A program made the position numbers and the translations under genes. The notes beneath the pieces were generated by a model. That model worked only from the letters and a program-made list of their open reading frames with translations, did no database searches and was not told the DNA's origin. From MGIIa-K1 sp964577145 (GTDB taxonomy: Archaea; Thermoplasmatota; Poseidoniia; Poseidoniales; Poseidoniaceae): DNA of 34,506 nt. Where the stretch lies: assembly GCA_964577145.1 (NCBI GenBank), contig CAZNXM010000019.1, forward strand, positions 1-34,506. Direction: 5' to 3'. Below, piece by piece: positions 8,573 to 18,400 of this stretch (positions are counted from its first letter, which is position 1; every line of letters starts with the position of its first letter).

Positions 8573-8584
8573 GGAGGGAATGAC
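8573..8584 (+). promoter_or_regulatory. Ribosome-binding leader GGAG-N3-ATGAC before the surface protein start
   Basis: GGAGGG with optimal spacing marks ATG 8585 as the start and argues against the upstream in-frame ATG at 8543. The same GGAG-N3-ATGAC-start arrangement, with identical spacing, precedes the giant gene (12395-12406). Confidence 0.6.
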
Positions 8585-11500
8585 ATGCGTAAGTTAACAC
8601 CCATAATTTTGGCACTATTGATGATGGTAAGCACCTCGCTTGCAGTAATCGATATCGCTGAATTGGACGATAGCCCAATGACCAATGCAGATGGCCGAGT
8701 AGGCCCAGACGCGGAGGTAGTTGCGATACTAAGTCCTAAAGAGACAACAACCGACGACATTACTGGAGACATGAGAAACACTCTCATGGCCGGTGATGTT
8801 GTGAACTTTGAGGCCTTCATCAGCAACGCTGGTGACGTAGCCATCGCCGAAATGGGCGTATCCGTTACTGTATATCTTGCAGAAGACGGCGCCCGTGGCA
8901 TGGTTGCAAAGGACTCCAGCGGCAATGACCTGTCGTGGACTAATGGAGACGTCGTTTGTGACGATTCCAATGTCTGCCCATGGGCAACCCTGGATGCTGG
9001 CGCACACCTTGCTAACGGTAAGTACACCCTGAACTATCAGGGAGCTGCAATTGAGTGGCTTCCTACAACAGGCGACTATGTCGTCGTAGTTGAGGCAAGT
9101 GCCGAAGGAGATAACGACCCTGGAAATGACTACCAAGAAATTTTGGTATCTGTCACAGAGTGGACCGACATTGTAGTCGATCTCGCTTGGGACTCAGGCA
9201 AGGAAGTTGAGGGAGGCGGCGGAGACAAGGCCTTCACTCTATCAGTAGCAACCGATGGTTCAACATCTTGGACTGCTCGTGAAATTACCCTTGCATTGAC
9301 CGTGTCAGGAACACTTTCCTCTGCAACTGATGGGGCAGGTAGCGATATCCTTGGAACTACAACCGTAAGCAACGTAGGAACCTCGGCTGTTATCGAGACC
9401 TTCCGTCACGAGCAAGATGCGAACAACACAACCATGGATTCTCGCCATTCCCTTTCAACAGGGGATACTTGGGAATACTTTGGAACTGTTTCGCCTGACA
9501 CAAGTGGTACCTCCGGAGATTACCTCATCGAGGTAACTCTTGTGAGCTATGTCCTATACGGACAGATGCCAGAATGTGAGGAGCAAGTCACTCGACCAGC
9601 AAATGGTACCGAGCCTGAAGCAATCCTAACTCTTATTCACTTCTGTGAAGTAACTTATCAGCAAGATGACGTTGCTTCCACAAGTGAGGCAGAAATCGAA
9701 GGTAAGGTTCAGACATTCCATGACATTGGTGTATCTGCACTAGTTGTTAATCAAGGATATCAGGTAGACGAGAATGGAGACCCAATGGGTCAACCATCAA
9801 TGCCTGGTCTAACCGAGGGTCCACTAAATCCAACAATGAGTACAGTACAAGCAACTGTTCGACATCTTGGAAGTGACCTTGAAACTACTTACGATTGGTC
9901 TGTAGCTTTCAGTATCACGGACACCGTATCAGGTAATACATACACACAAGATGCAGACAACTGTACTGGCGGATTTGGTGAGGACTATGTTCACGCTGAT
10001 GTAGGAATGGATCCAATGGACCCACAGATTCAGGAAATAGGACAAGCATGTATCTACTTTGATTTCGCACCTGGAATCTATGACATCTCCGCAACCGCTT
10101 CTATGGTGGGTGGAACTGTTACAGACATGTCCACATCTAATGACGATATGGAACTAAACGAGTTAATCGCAATGAACAACCGTCCTTCGGTTACTCTAAC
10201 TCTTGAGAATGATGGCGACATCGTACTTGGAGCAGAGTCTATGCTAACTCTATCCGCTGATGCTATTGATGCTGATGATGATTCTGGAATGACCATACGA
10301 TATGTATGGCAACACCCAGGACTTGTCGAGGGACAGGAGTCACCGTGCACCGGCGACGGACCTAGTTTCTCTCAGTGTCTATTGATGCCAGTTGACAGCG
10401 CTTGGGCAGGAGTTCACGCATACAGCGTAACAGTCTTCGATGCATATTCATCTTCGAGCAGCGACACTCTAAATGTATTCATTTGGAACCACGTAGTTGC
10501 AACTGCTACCGCAGGCTCGTATTCGATGGAGTATGATCTAACATACAATGGTGTAAACGCTTTCACTGTTGGTCTTGCAGAGTCGACTTCAACTCACACC
10601 AAGGATCTGACCGAATTCGGATACGCAGGTGAGTACAACTCAGAGGCAGTTCTAGACTACTCTCCAGTGACCACATACGGTCCTGAAGATGTTCTAGACC
10701 AGTCGATCACCCTCAGCTACGATGCTGCTGCTGTGACACCAACCTCTGTGTTCTACATCTCCCCGAATGGTAACTGGGCAATGCTTGATGCAACCATCAG
10801 CACTGCAGGTACTGACGGAACCATTGACATTGAACTTGCAGACGGAAGTCCTGTACTATCTGGTGGAGAACTTGCACTAATGGGCGGAGATCTAGTTGTT
10901 GTTGAAGCACCTGCTGCTAACCCATCCGGTCTCATATTGACTGCTTCCACAGGCGGCCACATCGATGCTACTTGGGGATACACAGGAACTCTTGTTGACA
11001 CAATTGACCGCCTTGAAATCAGCGTTTGCGATTCCGCAGGTAACTGTGATACTACCGCAAACGGCGATTGGTCAGCGAATGTAAGCACTACTTCGCTACG
11101 CCTTGACGGTCAGACCTACACTACCCACGGTGAGACTTACACAGTCACCATCGAGTTGTGCCATCAAATTGCACCTGTTTGCAACCCTACTATCGCAACC
11201 GCATCAGCAACTGCTGATTCTGGAGTCGATGGAGATGCAACTGCAACTGACCTAACTGTATCCAACAAGGACGACAACACATGGACTGTGTCCTGGACTG
11301 TCGCTGGAGATGATTCCGATGTTGACCACTGGATGGTCTGCTTCGGCGATGCATCTTGGGATGTAGCAGGAAGCATGCCTTCCTCCAACTGTGTCGATGC
11401 AGCGGCTGGTGCAGCCACCGCTGATGTCGCTAAGCCAGGAGCAGATGGTATGTACCACTTCACCGCAGTTGGTGTCGATGCTATGGGCAACCACAACAAC

Positions 11501-11734
11501 GACGTCGCTCTGAACAGTATGATTCTAGAGCGCGACACAACCGAGCCTGACCCCTGTGACGTCAACCCTGACTCTGACGAGTGTAAGGACATTGGCAGCG
11601 CAGGTGGCGCAGAAGGTGTTCCAGGATGGACCTGGGGCGTCATTATCGGCCTAGTGGTCGTTGCCTTCGTAGTTGGAGCTTTCATCCTCTCCCGTGGTGG
11701 AGAGGGCGATGAGGGCAAGGACTGGGATTACTGA
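8585..11734 (+). CDS. Large single-anchor cell-surface protein with Ig-like/CARDB-like repeats
   Basis: A 1049-residue exported protein. The N-terminus MRKLTPIILALLMMVSTSLA is a clear signal peptide. The ectodomain is acidic, rich in Thr/Ser/Asp and built of beta-sandwich-like segments. About residues 35-180 resemble CARDB-type domains (NAGDVAIAEMGVSV; ...DNDPGNDYQEILVSV). A PKD-like segment lies at about 540-640 (LSADAIDADDDSGMTIRYVW). Fibronectin-III-like segments with paired cysteines lie at about 780-975. A cysteine-bearing linker (DPCDVNPDSDEC) leads to one membrane helix (WTWGVIIGLVVVAFVVGAFI) and a short charged tail ending in WDY. No catalytic motif is visible. It may be an S-layer-like or envelope protein. 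Codons look strongly biased (Lys mostly AAG), which suggests high expression. Confidence 0.88.
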   Translation: MRKLTPIILALLMMVSTSLAVIDIAELDDSPMTNADGRVGPDAEVVAILSPKETTTDDITGDMRNTLMAGDVVNFEAFISNAGDVAIAEMGVSVTVYLAEDGARGMVAKDSSGNDLSWTNGDVVCDDSNVCPWATLDAGAHLANGKYTLNYQGAAIEWLPTTGDYVVVVEASAEGDNDPGNDYQEILVSVTEWTDIVVDLAWDSGKEVEGGGGDKAFTLSVATDGSTSWTAREITLALTVSGTLSSATDGAGSDILGTTTVSNVGTSAVIETFRHEQDANNTTMDSRHSLSTGDTWEYFGTVSPDTSGTSGDYLIEVTLVSYVLYGQMPECEEQVTRPANGTEPEAILTLIHFCEVTYQQDDVASTSEAEIEGKVQTFHDIGVSALVVNQGYQVDENGDPMGQPSMPGLTEGPLNPTMSTVQATVRHLGSDLETTYDWSVAFSITDTVSGNTYTQDADNCTGGFGEDYVHADVGMDPMDPQIQEIGQACIYFDFAPGIYDISATASMVGGTVTDMSTSNDDMELNELIAMNNRPSVTLTLENDGDIVLGAESMLTLSADAIDADDDSGMTIRYVWQHPGLVEGQESPCTGDGPSFSQCLLMPVDSAWAGVHAYSVTVFDAYSSSSSDTLNVFIWNHVVATATAGSYSMEYDLTYNGVNAFTVGLAESTSTHTKDLTEFGYAGEYNSEAVLDYSPVTTYGPEDVLDQSITLSYDAAAVTPTSVFYISPNGNWAMLDATISTAGTDGTIDIELADGSPVLSGGELALMGGDLVVVEAPAANPSGLILTASTGGHIDATWGYTGTLVDTIDRLEISVCDSAGNCDTTANGDWSANVSTTSLRLDGQTYTTHGETYTVTIELCHQIAPVCNPTIATASATADSGVDGDATATDLTVSNKDDNTWTVSWTVAGDDSDVDHWMVCFGDASWDVAGSMPSSNCVDAAAGAATADVAKPGADGMYHFTAVGVDAMGNHNNDVALNSMILERDTTEPDPCDVNPDSDECKDIGSAGGAEGVPGWTWGVIIGLVVVAFVVGAFILSRGGEGDEGKDWDY

Positions 11735-11768
11735 TCTCAGATAACTTGCAAACTCGGTAAGCTGAATA

Positions 11769-11785
11769 CAGCGCATTGCGCGCTG
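11769..11785 (+). other. Small hairpin CAGCGC/GCGCTG after the surface protein gene
   Basis: A perfect 6-base stem with a 5-base loop lies 35 bases after the stop codon and directly before the stronger UUCG-capped hairpin. There is no T-run of its own. It is probably part of the 3' UTR structure. Confidence 0.45.
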
Positions 11786-11790
11786 GAGAG

Positions 11791-11838
11791 GCCCTGAGGA
11801 GCGGTTCGCCGCTTCTCAGGGCACCCCCCTTTTTTTTC
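11791..11838 (+). terminator. Strong hairpin with UUCG loop and T-run
   Basis: The arms 11791-11804 and 11809-11822 pair over 14 positions with one G-T pair and enclose the loop TTCG. ACCCCCC and an eight-T run (11830-11837) follow. This is a textbook intrinsic-type terminator at the 3' end of the surface protein transcript. Confidence 0.8.
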
Positions 11839-11855
11839 TTTCAATCTCTTAACTA

Positions 11856-11878
11856 ACTTCGAGTTCTTACTTCGAAGT
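11856..11878. repeat. Dyad and direct repeat ACTTCGA
   Basis: ACTTCGA (11856-11862) pairs with TCGAAGT (11872-11878), and ACTTCGA also recurs directly at 11869-11875. It lies in the 570-base non-coding stretch before the giant gene. It is a possible regulator site. Confidence 0.4.
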
Positions 11879-11912
11879 ACAATTATTCTTGATACAGGTC
11901 CAATCCATCTTG

Positions 11913-11961
11913 TCGAGAATACCTCTCATTTTGTTTAGGATATTCTTCTCGAGAATCTCTC
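11913..11961. repeat. Direct repeat TCGAGAAT...CTCTC, 36-base period, with TTCTCGAGAA palindrome
   Basis: TCGAGAAT occurs at 11913-11920 and 11949-11956, each followed by CTCTC within a few bases. The second copy overlaps the perfect 10-base palindrome TTCTCGAGAA (11946-11955). It could be an operator for the giant gene, though it lies about 450 bases upstream of it. Confidence 0.4.
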
Positions 11962-12002
11962 AACATATGAGAATTCGATTTCTAGATTTGCAGTTTTCCT
12001 CG

Positions 12003-12048
12003 CGCACGCGTATGCGCGCGTGCGGAAGTCGATGTAATTTTTACATCG
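12003..12048. repeat. Two adjacent perfect hairpins upstream of the giant gene
   Basis: CGCACGCG/CGCGTGCG (12003-12010 and 12017-12024) is followed by CGATGTAA/TTACATCG (12030-12037 and 12041-12048). The first is very GC-rich inside an AT-rich region, which makes it stand out. Function unknown. From 12049 to 12269 I see only AT-rich sequence with possible TATA-like patches (for example at 12186-12195 and 12221-12228). Confidence 0.5.
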
Positions 12049-12269
12049 TTTTGACAAGAATTTCTGATTTTTCGAAATTATTGGGTTTGAGCAGGGATTA
12101 ATTGAATGGAAATATTACCATAATAACAAAATGAAAATTTTAGATTAGTAAAAAACTCAGTGTTTTTCACGCTGAAAATACTCTGCATATATGCTTGCAG
12201 TAGCCCGTTTACCTATGAGTTATTATACGTTGAAAATTATGGAAATTCCCGCGAGCTAGTCGGCGCGTG

Positions 12270-12289
12270 ATCCCCGGGGATTTTTTTTT
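12270..12289 (+). terminator. Palindrome ATCCCCGGGGAT followed by nine T, terminator-like, 118 bases before the giant gene
   Basis: A perfect 12-base palindrome runs straight into a T9 tract on the plus strand. It points toward the giant gene. It would either end a short upstream transcript or act as an attenuator if transcription starts before it. Confidence 0.5.
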
Positions 12290-12357
12290 GAAACCATTCT
12301 CCAGAACGCTTTACTCCATGACTCTGTAAAAGCGCATGTACCCCAATCCTCATAAGG

Positions 12358-12366
12358 GATACAAAG
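12358..12366 (+). promoter_or_regulatory. Possible TATA box of the giant gene
   Basis: GATACAAAG lies 41-49 bases before the start codon, close to the layout at the other surface gene (TATA about 50 bases before its start). CATAAAG at 12381-12387 is an alternative that would give an almost leaderless transcript. Confidence 0.3.
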
Positions 12367-12394
12367 CCTGAGATGCATTGCATAAAGTCCGTAA

Positions 12395-12406
12395 GGAGTT
12401 GATGAC
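12395..12406 (+). promoter_or_regulatory. Ribosome-binding leader GGAG-N3-ATGAC deciding the giant gene start
   Basis: GGAG at 12395-12398 is followed by N3 and ATGAC, ending at the base before GTG 12407. The match in spacing to 8573-8584 supports GTG 12407 as the start over ATG 12410, which directly follows it. Confidence 0.55.
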
Positions 12407-15400
12407 GTGATGTTGGGAACCAAGAACACGAATAAGAAGACCGCCATGGGTGGCGTGGGCATTGCCCTCCTGCTCTGCATATTGATGGCCCTGTCTCCAA
12501 TGACAGGCCTGGTGCAGAACGACGCCGCCCCAGGGGAGATCGCAGAGTTTGTTGAATCGAACGAAGCAAGCGAAGATTACTTCGCACTCCCCGAGGTCTA
12601 TGAGCCAGTACAGTATGAATATGATGCGTCCTCTGAATTAGAGGGCATGAGGTCACTGAAGCAGAAGGCCTTCCTCACCGAGGATGGCAAGACTGCTCTA
12701 TTGACTTCCGCAGAACCGATGCACTTTTTGCGCGACGGTTCGTGGGAAGAGATAGACCTCAATATCGAGGCAACCGTTGACGGTTGGGAAGTAATGGACA
12801 ACGTATACCAAGTTGTCTTCCCAAGCGAGATATCAAACGGTGTCGCGGTCCAGGTCCACCCTAACGTGGACCCAATCATTACCGGAATAAATCCGATAGT
12901 GATGACACTGGACGCATCTGGTGGATCACCTATGCCATATATGGTGACTCCATCGACCGAGGGAGTATCTGTTGGAGGTAACGTTCTGCGTTACCCCATT
13001 GCAGAAGGTTTCGATATCGACTATTCAGTCGAAGAGAACCAGCTGAAGCAGAACCTCGTGATTCGCGAACGCCCAGTTCTACAGGAAGATGTAGCATGGT
13101 TAGGTCTAACCGAAACAATGCGCATTCCTGTTGGTCATGGATTATTCCTTGGAGAAGACCTTCTCACAGAGGAACTAACCCAGACTCAGGACGAACTCAC
13201 AATCCGCAATTTGGAAACTGGAGAGATAGTTGCTACTATCCCAGTGCCAATAGTTATGGAAATGGAGGCAGATGAGCCATACCATGCAACTTACTTCATT
13301 CAGTCGTTTGGCCAAGAAGTGGTCCTTACTACTGCTGTAGAAAGTGGATGGTTGTTGGATGATGATCGCCAGTACCCTCTGGCAATTGACCCATCCGTCA
13401 AGGCTTTCAGTGGATCTGGTGGATACTGCTATGTCTACTACGCAAACTGTTACAATAGCACCTACCGCTACATGTACCGTTACTACGGCACCATTTACTA
13501 CCTGCCTTGGAACAAGTACACATTTACTAGCAACAACGCACTACCTACTGGTGCAACTGTTGATTCAGTAGATTGGAAGCAGTATGTCAGCTACAGTTAC
13601 AGCTATTCCTCAAACGCAATTACTGCAGTAGTAATGGAGTCTTGTGGAATGTCTAACAGATACAGCTGGTCTATTCCATCTGCATCCTGTTCAGGTGCTC
13701 TTTCAGGTTCTACCATAGCCTATGGTTACGGTGGTACTAATCAGCGAAAGATGATTAGTTCGATTTGGAACTCAGCATCTGCAGGTACTTTCTCCACAGG
13801 AACTGGATGGAAGGCAGCTAACTTGTGTAACAGCGCAACAGCTTGTGCTGCTACAACAGGTAGCCATACCTACATTACATCCGCTCTTGCTAACGGTGGA
13901 AGCGTCGGAATGGGATCAAAGTATACCACTTCGACCTACATCTACCATTATGCATACAACGGTGGATCTTCGAACAGCTACCTCCAGGTGACATATTCCG
14001 GTGGATCTGACACGACCGCTCCAACAAGCGATTACGTGCCATACACAGGAATAACATCCTACAAGGAAGGTATGAGGCAATTCCACGCGACATTCTCAGA
14101 TATGTCTGGAATTGATACAACTACTTCTGGAGCACCGCACCTCCATTACTCGATTAACAACGGTTCTTACACCGCGGTTAAGGCGACAACAATTGGAACA
14201 TGTGGCGCATCAGATTCAGAATGTCAGTTCAAGGCAAAGACCGGTGGAATCTCCACTGGTGACTACGTGAACTACTTCTGGGCATTCCAGGATTTGGCTT
14301 CAACGCCAAATACAGCTACCGACCCATCTGGTGGTACTGGATCTCCAAGTTCTTCAACAACACCGTCAACCACATACTGGTTCTTTGTTGATGATGTTGT
14401 TAACGCTGGAAATGCAAAGAAGATGACAGTACTGATCGAGGACCGCTATGCGGGATCAGCATTCTCACCAAACAAGTACTTCGATCAGCAGATGACATAT
14501 TATGACAACTCTGACGAGTACGTGATGGAATTCGATACAAGTGACTGTGGTACTGGAAGCAACTCATGTTTCTATGCTACTAGCTACTATTTCTACAGCC
14601 AGTGGGCAATCCACTGGACCACAGCGCCAAGCTCTGGATACAATGGAATGGGTGGCAGCAAGTCCGGAAGAATTGAACTTCACCAAGATGATGATGGATA
14701 TCTATCCTTCACCGCAAAGAATGGTCCAGGTATGAACTTGATTTACCTATATGACAGTTCATTGAATGACTGGGCTATCGTTGGTCTTGATGGAGATACA
14801 TCTTCAGAGTCAACAATGCAAACTGGAATCGAAGAGACCCTCTCTGGCGGAACATCCGCTAGCAAGAGGTCAACCTACGGTTACACCGAAGCTTACCTTG
14901 TCGACATCCCCGGTGACATCACCGGAACATTCGGTAAGCACGATTGGAACGCAACCTACAGTTCATCCAAGTCAAACTGGATGTGCGTCGGTACTAACGG
15001 ATGGATGTACTTCTTCCGTTCGTCCAGTTCCAATCCATTGTGTACTTCTGGATACTACTACATCTACAGTACCTACTACAACTGGAATGGATTTGCACAA
15101 GGATCTGGATACTACGGACGCATGGCGTCTACTGGCGGAGTTAGCTACAAGGTAGCAAGCGTCGCACCAGCACCAGATACCTTCGCTCCTGAGATGGGTC
15201 ACATGGAATTACGTGACTCACACTCGAAGGACCGAACCTTCGTCTACACAATTGGAGACGCAGGTGAGCCACCATCCGGATTGAATGTATCTACGACTGC
15301 TGGAGTAGGTCCAACATTGTACTACCGTATCACCGATGCGGATGGAACTGTTGGTACTTGGACTTCCAAGGTACTCTCGCCAGTTAGTAAGACTCGTGCA

Positions 15401-18400
15401 GAATGTGTAACAGCACAATGTGACTGGTCTACTTCTCTAGAGGATTTGGAACGCAGCAGCAGCATTGAGTACTATGCAACTGCAGTGGATATTTCAACTG
15501 CTTCAACAGGAACCAATTCCAATACCACTTCGACTACTACCTTTGAAGTTGGAGATCCAAACAAGGTCTTCATCGTCGAGTGGCACGACATGGGTTACAC
15601 CAGCACTTACACCTGTACCTATCAGGTTCTAATGTATGACGTAACCAATGAGATTGAGTTCCAGTATGACACCAACTGTCAGACATACTACGACTATGCT
15701 ACAGTAGGTTACCAGGACCAAACTCGTACCAAGGGTGCTACGCTACGTGATTCACAGGCGTACATGGCTGGTGCGAATGTCCACACTGAAAACTACCGAA
15801 TTGGTACTGACAGCAATGGACATGGTTGGGAAACATTCGACCTTGGACTCACTACTGAGCTACCAACATACGATGTCGCAATTGCAGGAAGCAGCAATGG
15901 CCGTCCATACGGTTCATACTGTGTCTCATCCTACTGGTGGAATACCTACAAGTCAGGATGCAATGCAAACATCGACCTACCTGATGGATTTACCTTCGAG
16001 TACTTCGGAACCGAATACAATGGATCCGATTCGAAGAACCGTGTCCACATTGGTCGCCAAGGTAACATGTACCTCAAGGACGATGGATCTACCGCTCTAG
16101 AGCGCTCCATCACCACTTGGTACAGTAACATGCCAAGTCTACCATACTCTGGTAACTCGGCAAGTAAGCCTGGTAACATTGCTCCATGGTGGGGTTACTA
16201 CAGCAGTTACTACTGCTATGACAACTCTGCATTGGACTGTTCAGTCAGAACACGTACTATACCATTCGAGGGTAAGGGAACTGACCTATCCGCCGATCTA
16301 GTCGGCGGACCACACACTTGGTCCCTAATCGACTCTCCGATTCGTGTCAACCCATCCGGCGACTACCTGTCAATCAGTGGCGATTTGACCATTGAACCAG
16401 GTGTTGTTGTACAGGTTGCAAGCGGAAAGGGAATCTCCTTTGATGGCAGTTGTGACAAGTTCGTTGCAACAGGTAATGCAAGCGACCCAATCCTCTTCGA
16501 GGGACAAATGGGTGGAACTTGGACTGGACTAGCGTTCACCAATTCCTGCAGCACTCCTGAAGGAACTGATGACCGCCACGAGATGTCGTACATCGACTTT
16601 GCAAATACTACTGATGCAGCTATTGCAGCAGGAAGCCGCCACGGCTCCTCTCCAAGTAGCAACGCAAACGTTGGCAACTTCACAATGGACCACGTAACCT
16701 TCACCAATGTCGGTGAAGCGTTCTCCCATGGCTCTGGCCAGGGAACAGTCCTTGTAATGTCCGACTTCGAAGTAAATGGAGCAGCAGACGCTTGTTTCAA
16801 CTTCGCAGAGGATTCTGTTGTCACACTAAGTGATGGTACAATGGATGACTGTAACACCAACGGCAACAGCTGGGGTGGAGCGGTCGTTAACTATCCAGGA
16901 AGTACCGCAGGTGCTCTTACAATGGAGAACGTTGACATTAGTGAGTCCAATGTGAACCTCATCGATGTTGACCTCGAGAATGTATGGCTCAGCAATGTTA
17001 CAGGTTCCACTACCTCCGCACAGAGCGGAGCAGTGTTGAACTCCGATGGAGAAGGCGCATTGTATGTCTTCAACCTAGTTGCAGATGGCTACTCCTCTGG
17101 AAGTACCGGTGCCCTTGACAGCATATCTCTCGACACAGTCGATATGGGAAGCGCTGACTTCAGCATCGTACCTGGAGGCAGTTCAAGCACAGCAAACGGA
17201 CCATCTGGAGATACAGCATCTATCACTGGCCTAACTGCTGGTGACCTGACAATGTCCAGAGTTGCACCATCTCTCAACGACATCACTGTCGGAGCAATGA
17301 CCGTATTAGGAAATGCTCCAGGCAACGATGCAATCGAGGGAGTAAACTGGGACACCTCTGGAATCTCAGTTTCTGGCTGTGGATACACTCTACTTGGTGA
17401 CAATGTTGACACTGACTGGATCTCTGGATCCTGTTCAAACTCGGCAGCTCCGAACAATATCATTCTGAGCAATGTCGATGCAACATATACCGGTAGCCAG
17501 AATGCTATCTATGCACGAAACTCTGCTATCACCATCGGTGAAGGTACAGTTACAATGCCTACCACAACTTTCCAAGAAATGGCAAAGGCATCCACTAACG
17601 GAAAGATCGTTCTGATTGGCGTTAGCCAAGATGGCACTGACTGTGACGGAAGTTCTGGCTGTGATGTAGACTCTGGAAGTTCTGGAGACATCTTCTTCGG
17701 TGGCCTTGCTACCGTTAAGGTGTTCAAGTTGCTCGGAAACGGTGCCAAGTCGTACCGCTCCGGACACACTGTTCAGGCAACCGTTGTTGACGCAGGCTCA
17801 GGCTTGTTCACTGTTGGAACTCACAAGACTGATTCCACAGGAACAGCAAGTGCATGGGTCATCTCTGGTGACGACTCTGGTAACAGTTACACCGACCACA
17901 ACCTAGCAGCATGGGGACCATCTGGTCAGAACGAGACACTCGTTGCTGATGCATGGTATCCAGGAAGCTTTGGCGTCGGTGACACAATCGAGCTACGTCT
18001 TGAGCCAGCTCCAGTTGCTCTTAACGGAACCAACATGGACTGTAGTTACCTGTCAACCCATCCTGAAGCAATGCTCGGATACGACAGTGCTTCAAACACC
18101 TATACTTGGGAAGGAAAGGTAACCATGTCTGGTGACATGAATATCGACAGTTGTACCATTATCATGCGAAGCGTATTCCGTGTCGCATCCGATGCTACAA
18201 ACAGCCCAACCCTAACCATTAGCAATGGTGGTTCCCTGACTTTGGAGTCAATCTCGACTTCCACTGGGACCCTCAAGGCCGTTTCGGCGACCTACCCATT
18301 GAACTTGGATATGGATGGCGGTAGCCTAATCGTTGACAATGGAGTGATCTCGAATGTAGCAGGTGGAATCAACCTTGATTCCGGTAGCCTGACTGTGTTC

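Noticed and set aside
8543..8584. Earlier start at ATG 8543 for the surface protein
   Set aside because: It would put 14 non-hydrophobic residues before the signal peptide and place the strong GGAGG site inside the coding region. ATG 8585 fits better.
11164..11718. A 184-codon minus-strand open frame inside the 1050-residue surface protein gene
   Set aside because: It is an antisense shadow of a Thr/Ser/Asp-rich gene. The composition is repetitive, and there is no start context or motif.
12402..12410. Two-codon upstream reading frame ATG ACG TGA overlapping the giant gene start
   Set aside because: The ATGAC part is explained by the leader motif shared with the other surface gene, where no stop follows. 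A minimal regulatory frame cannot be supported.
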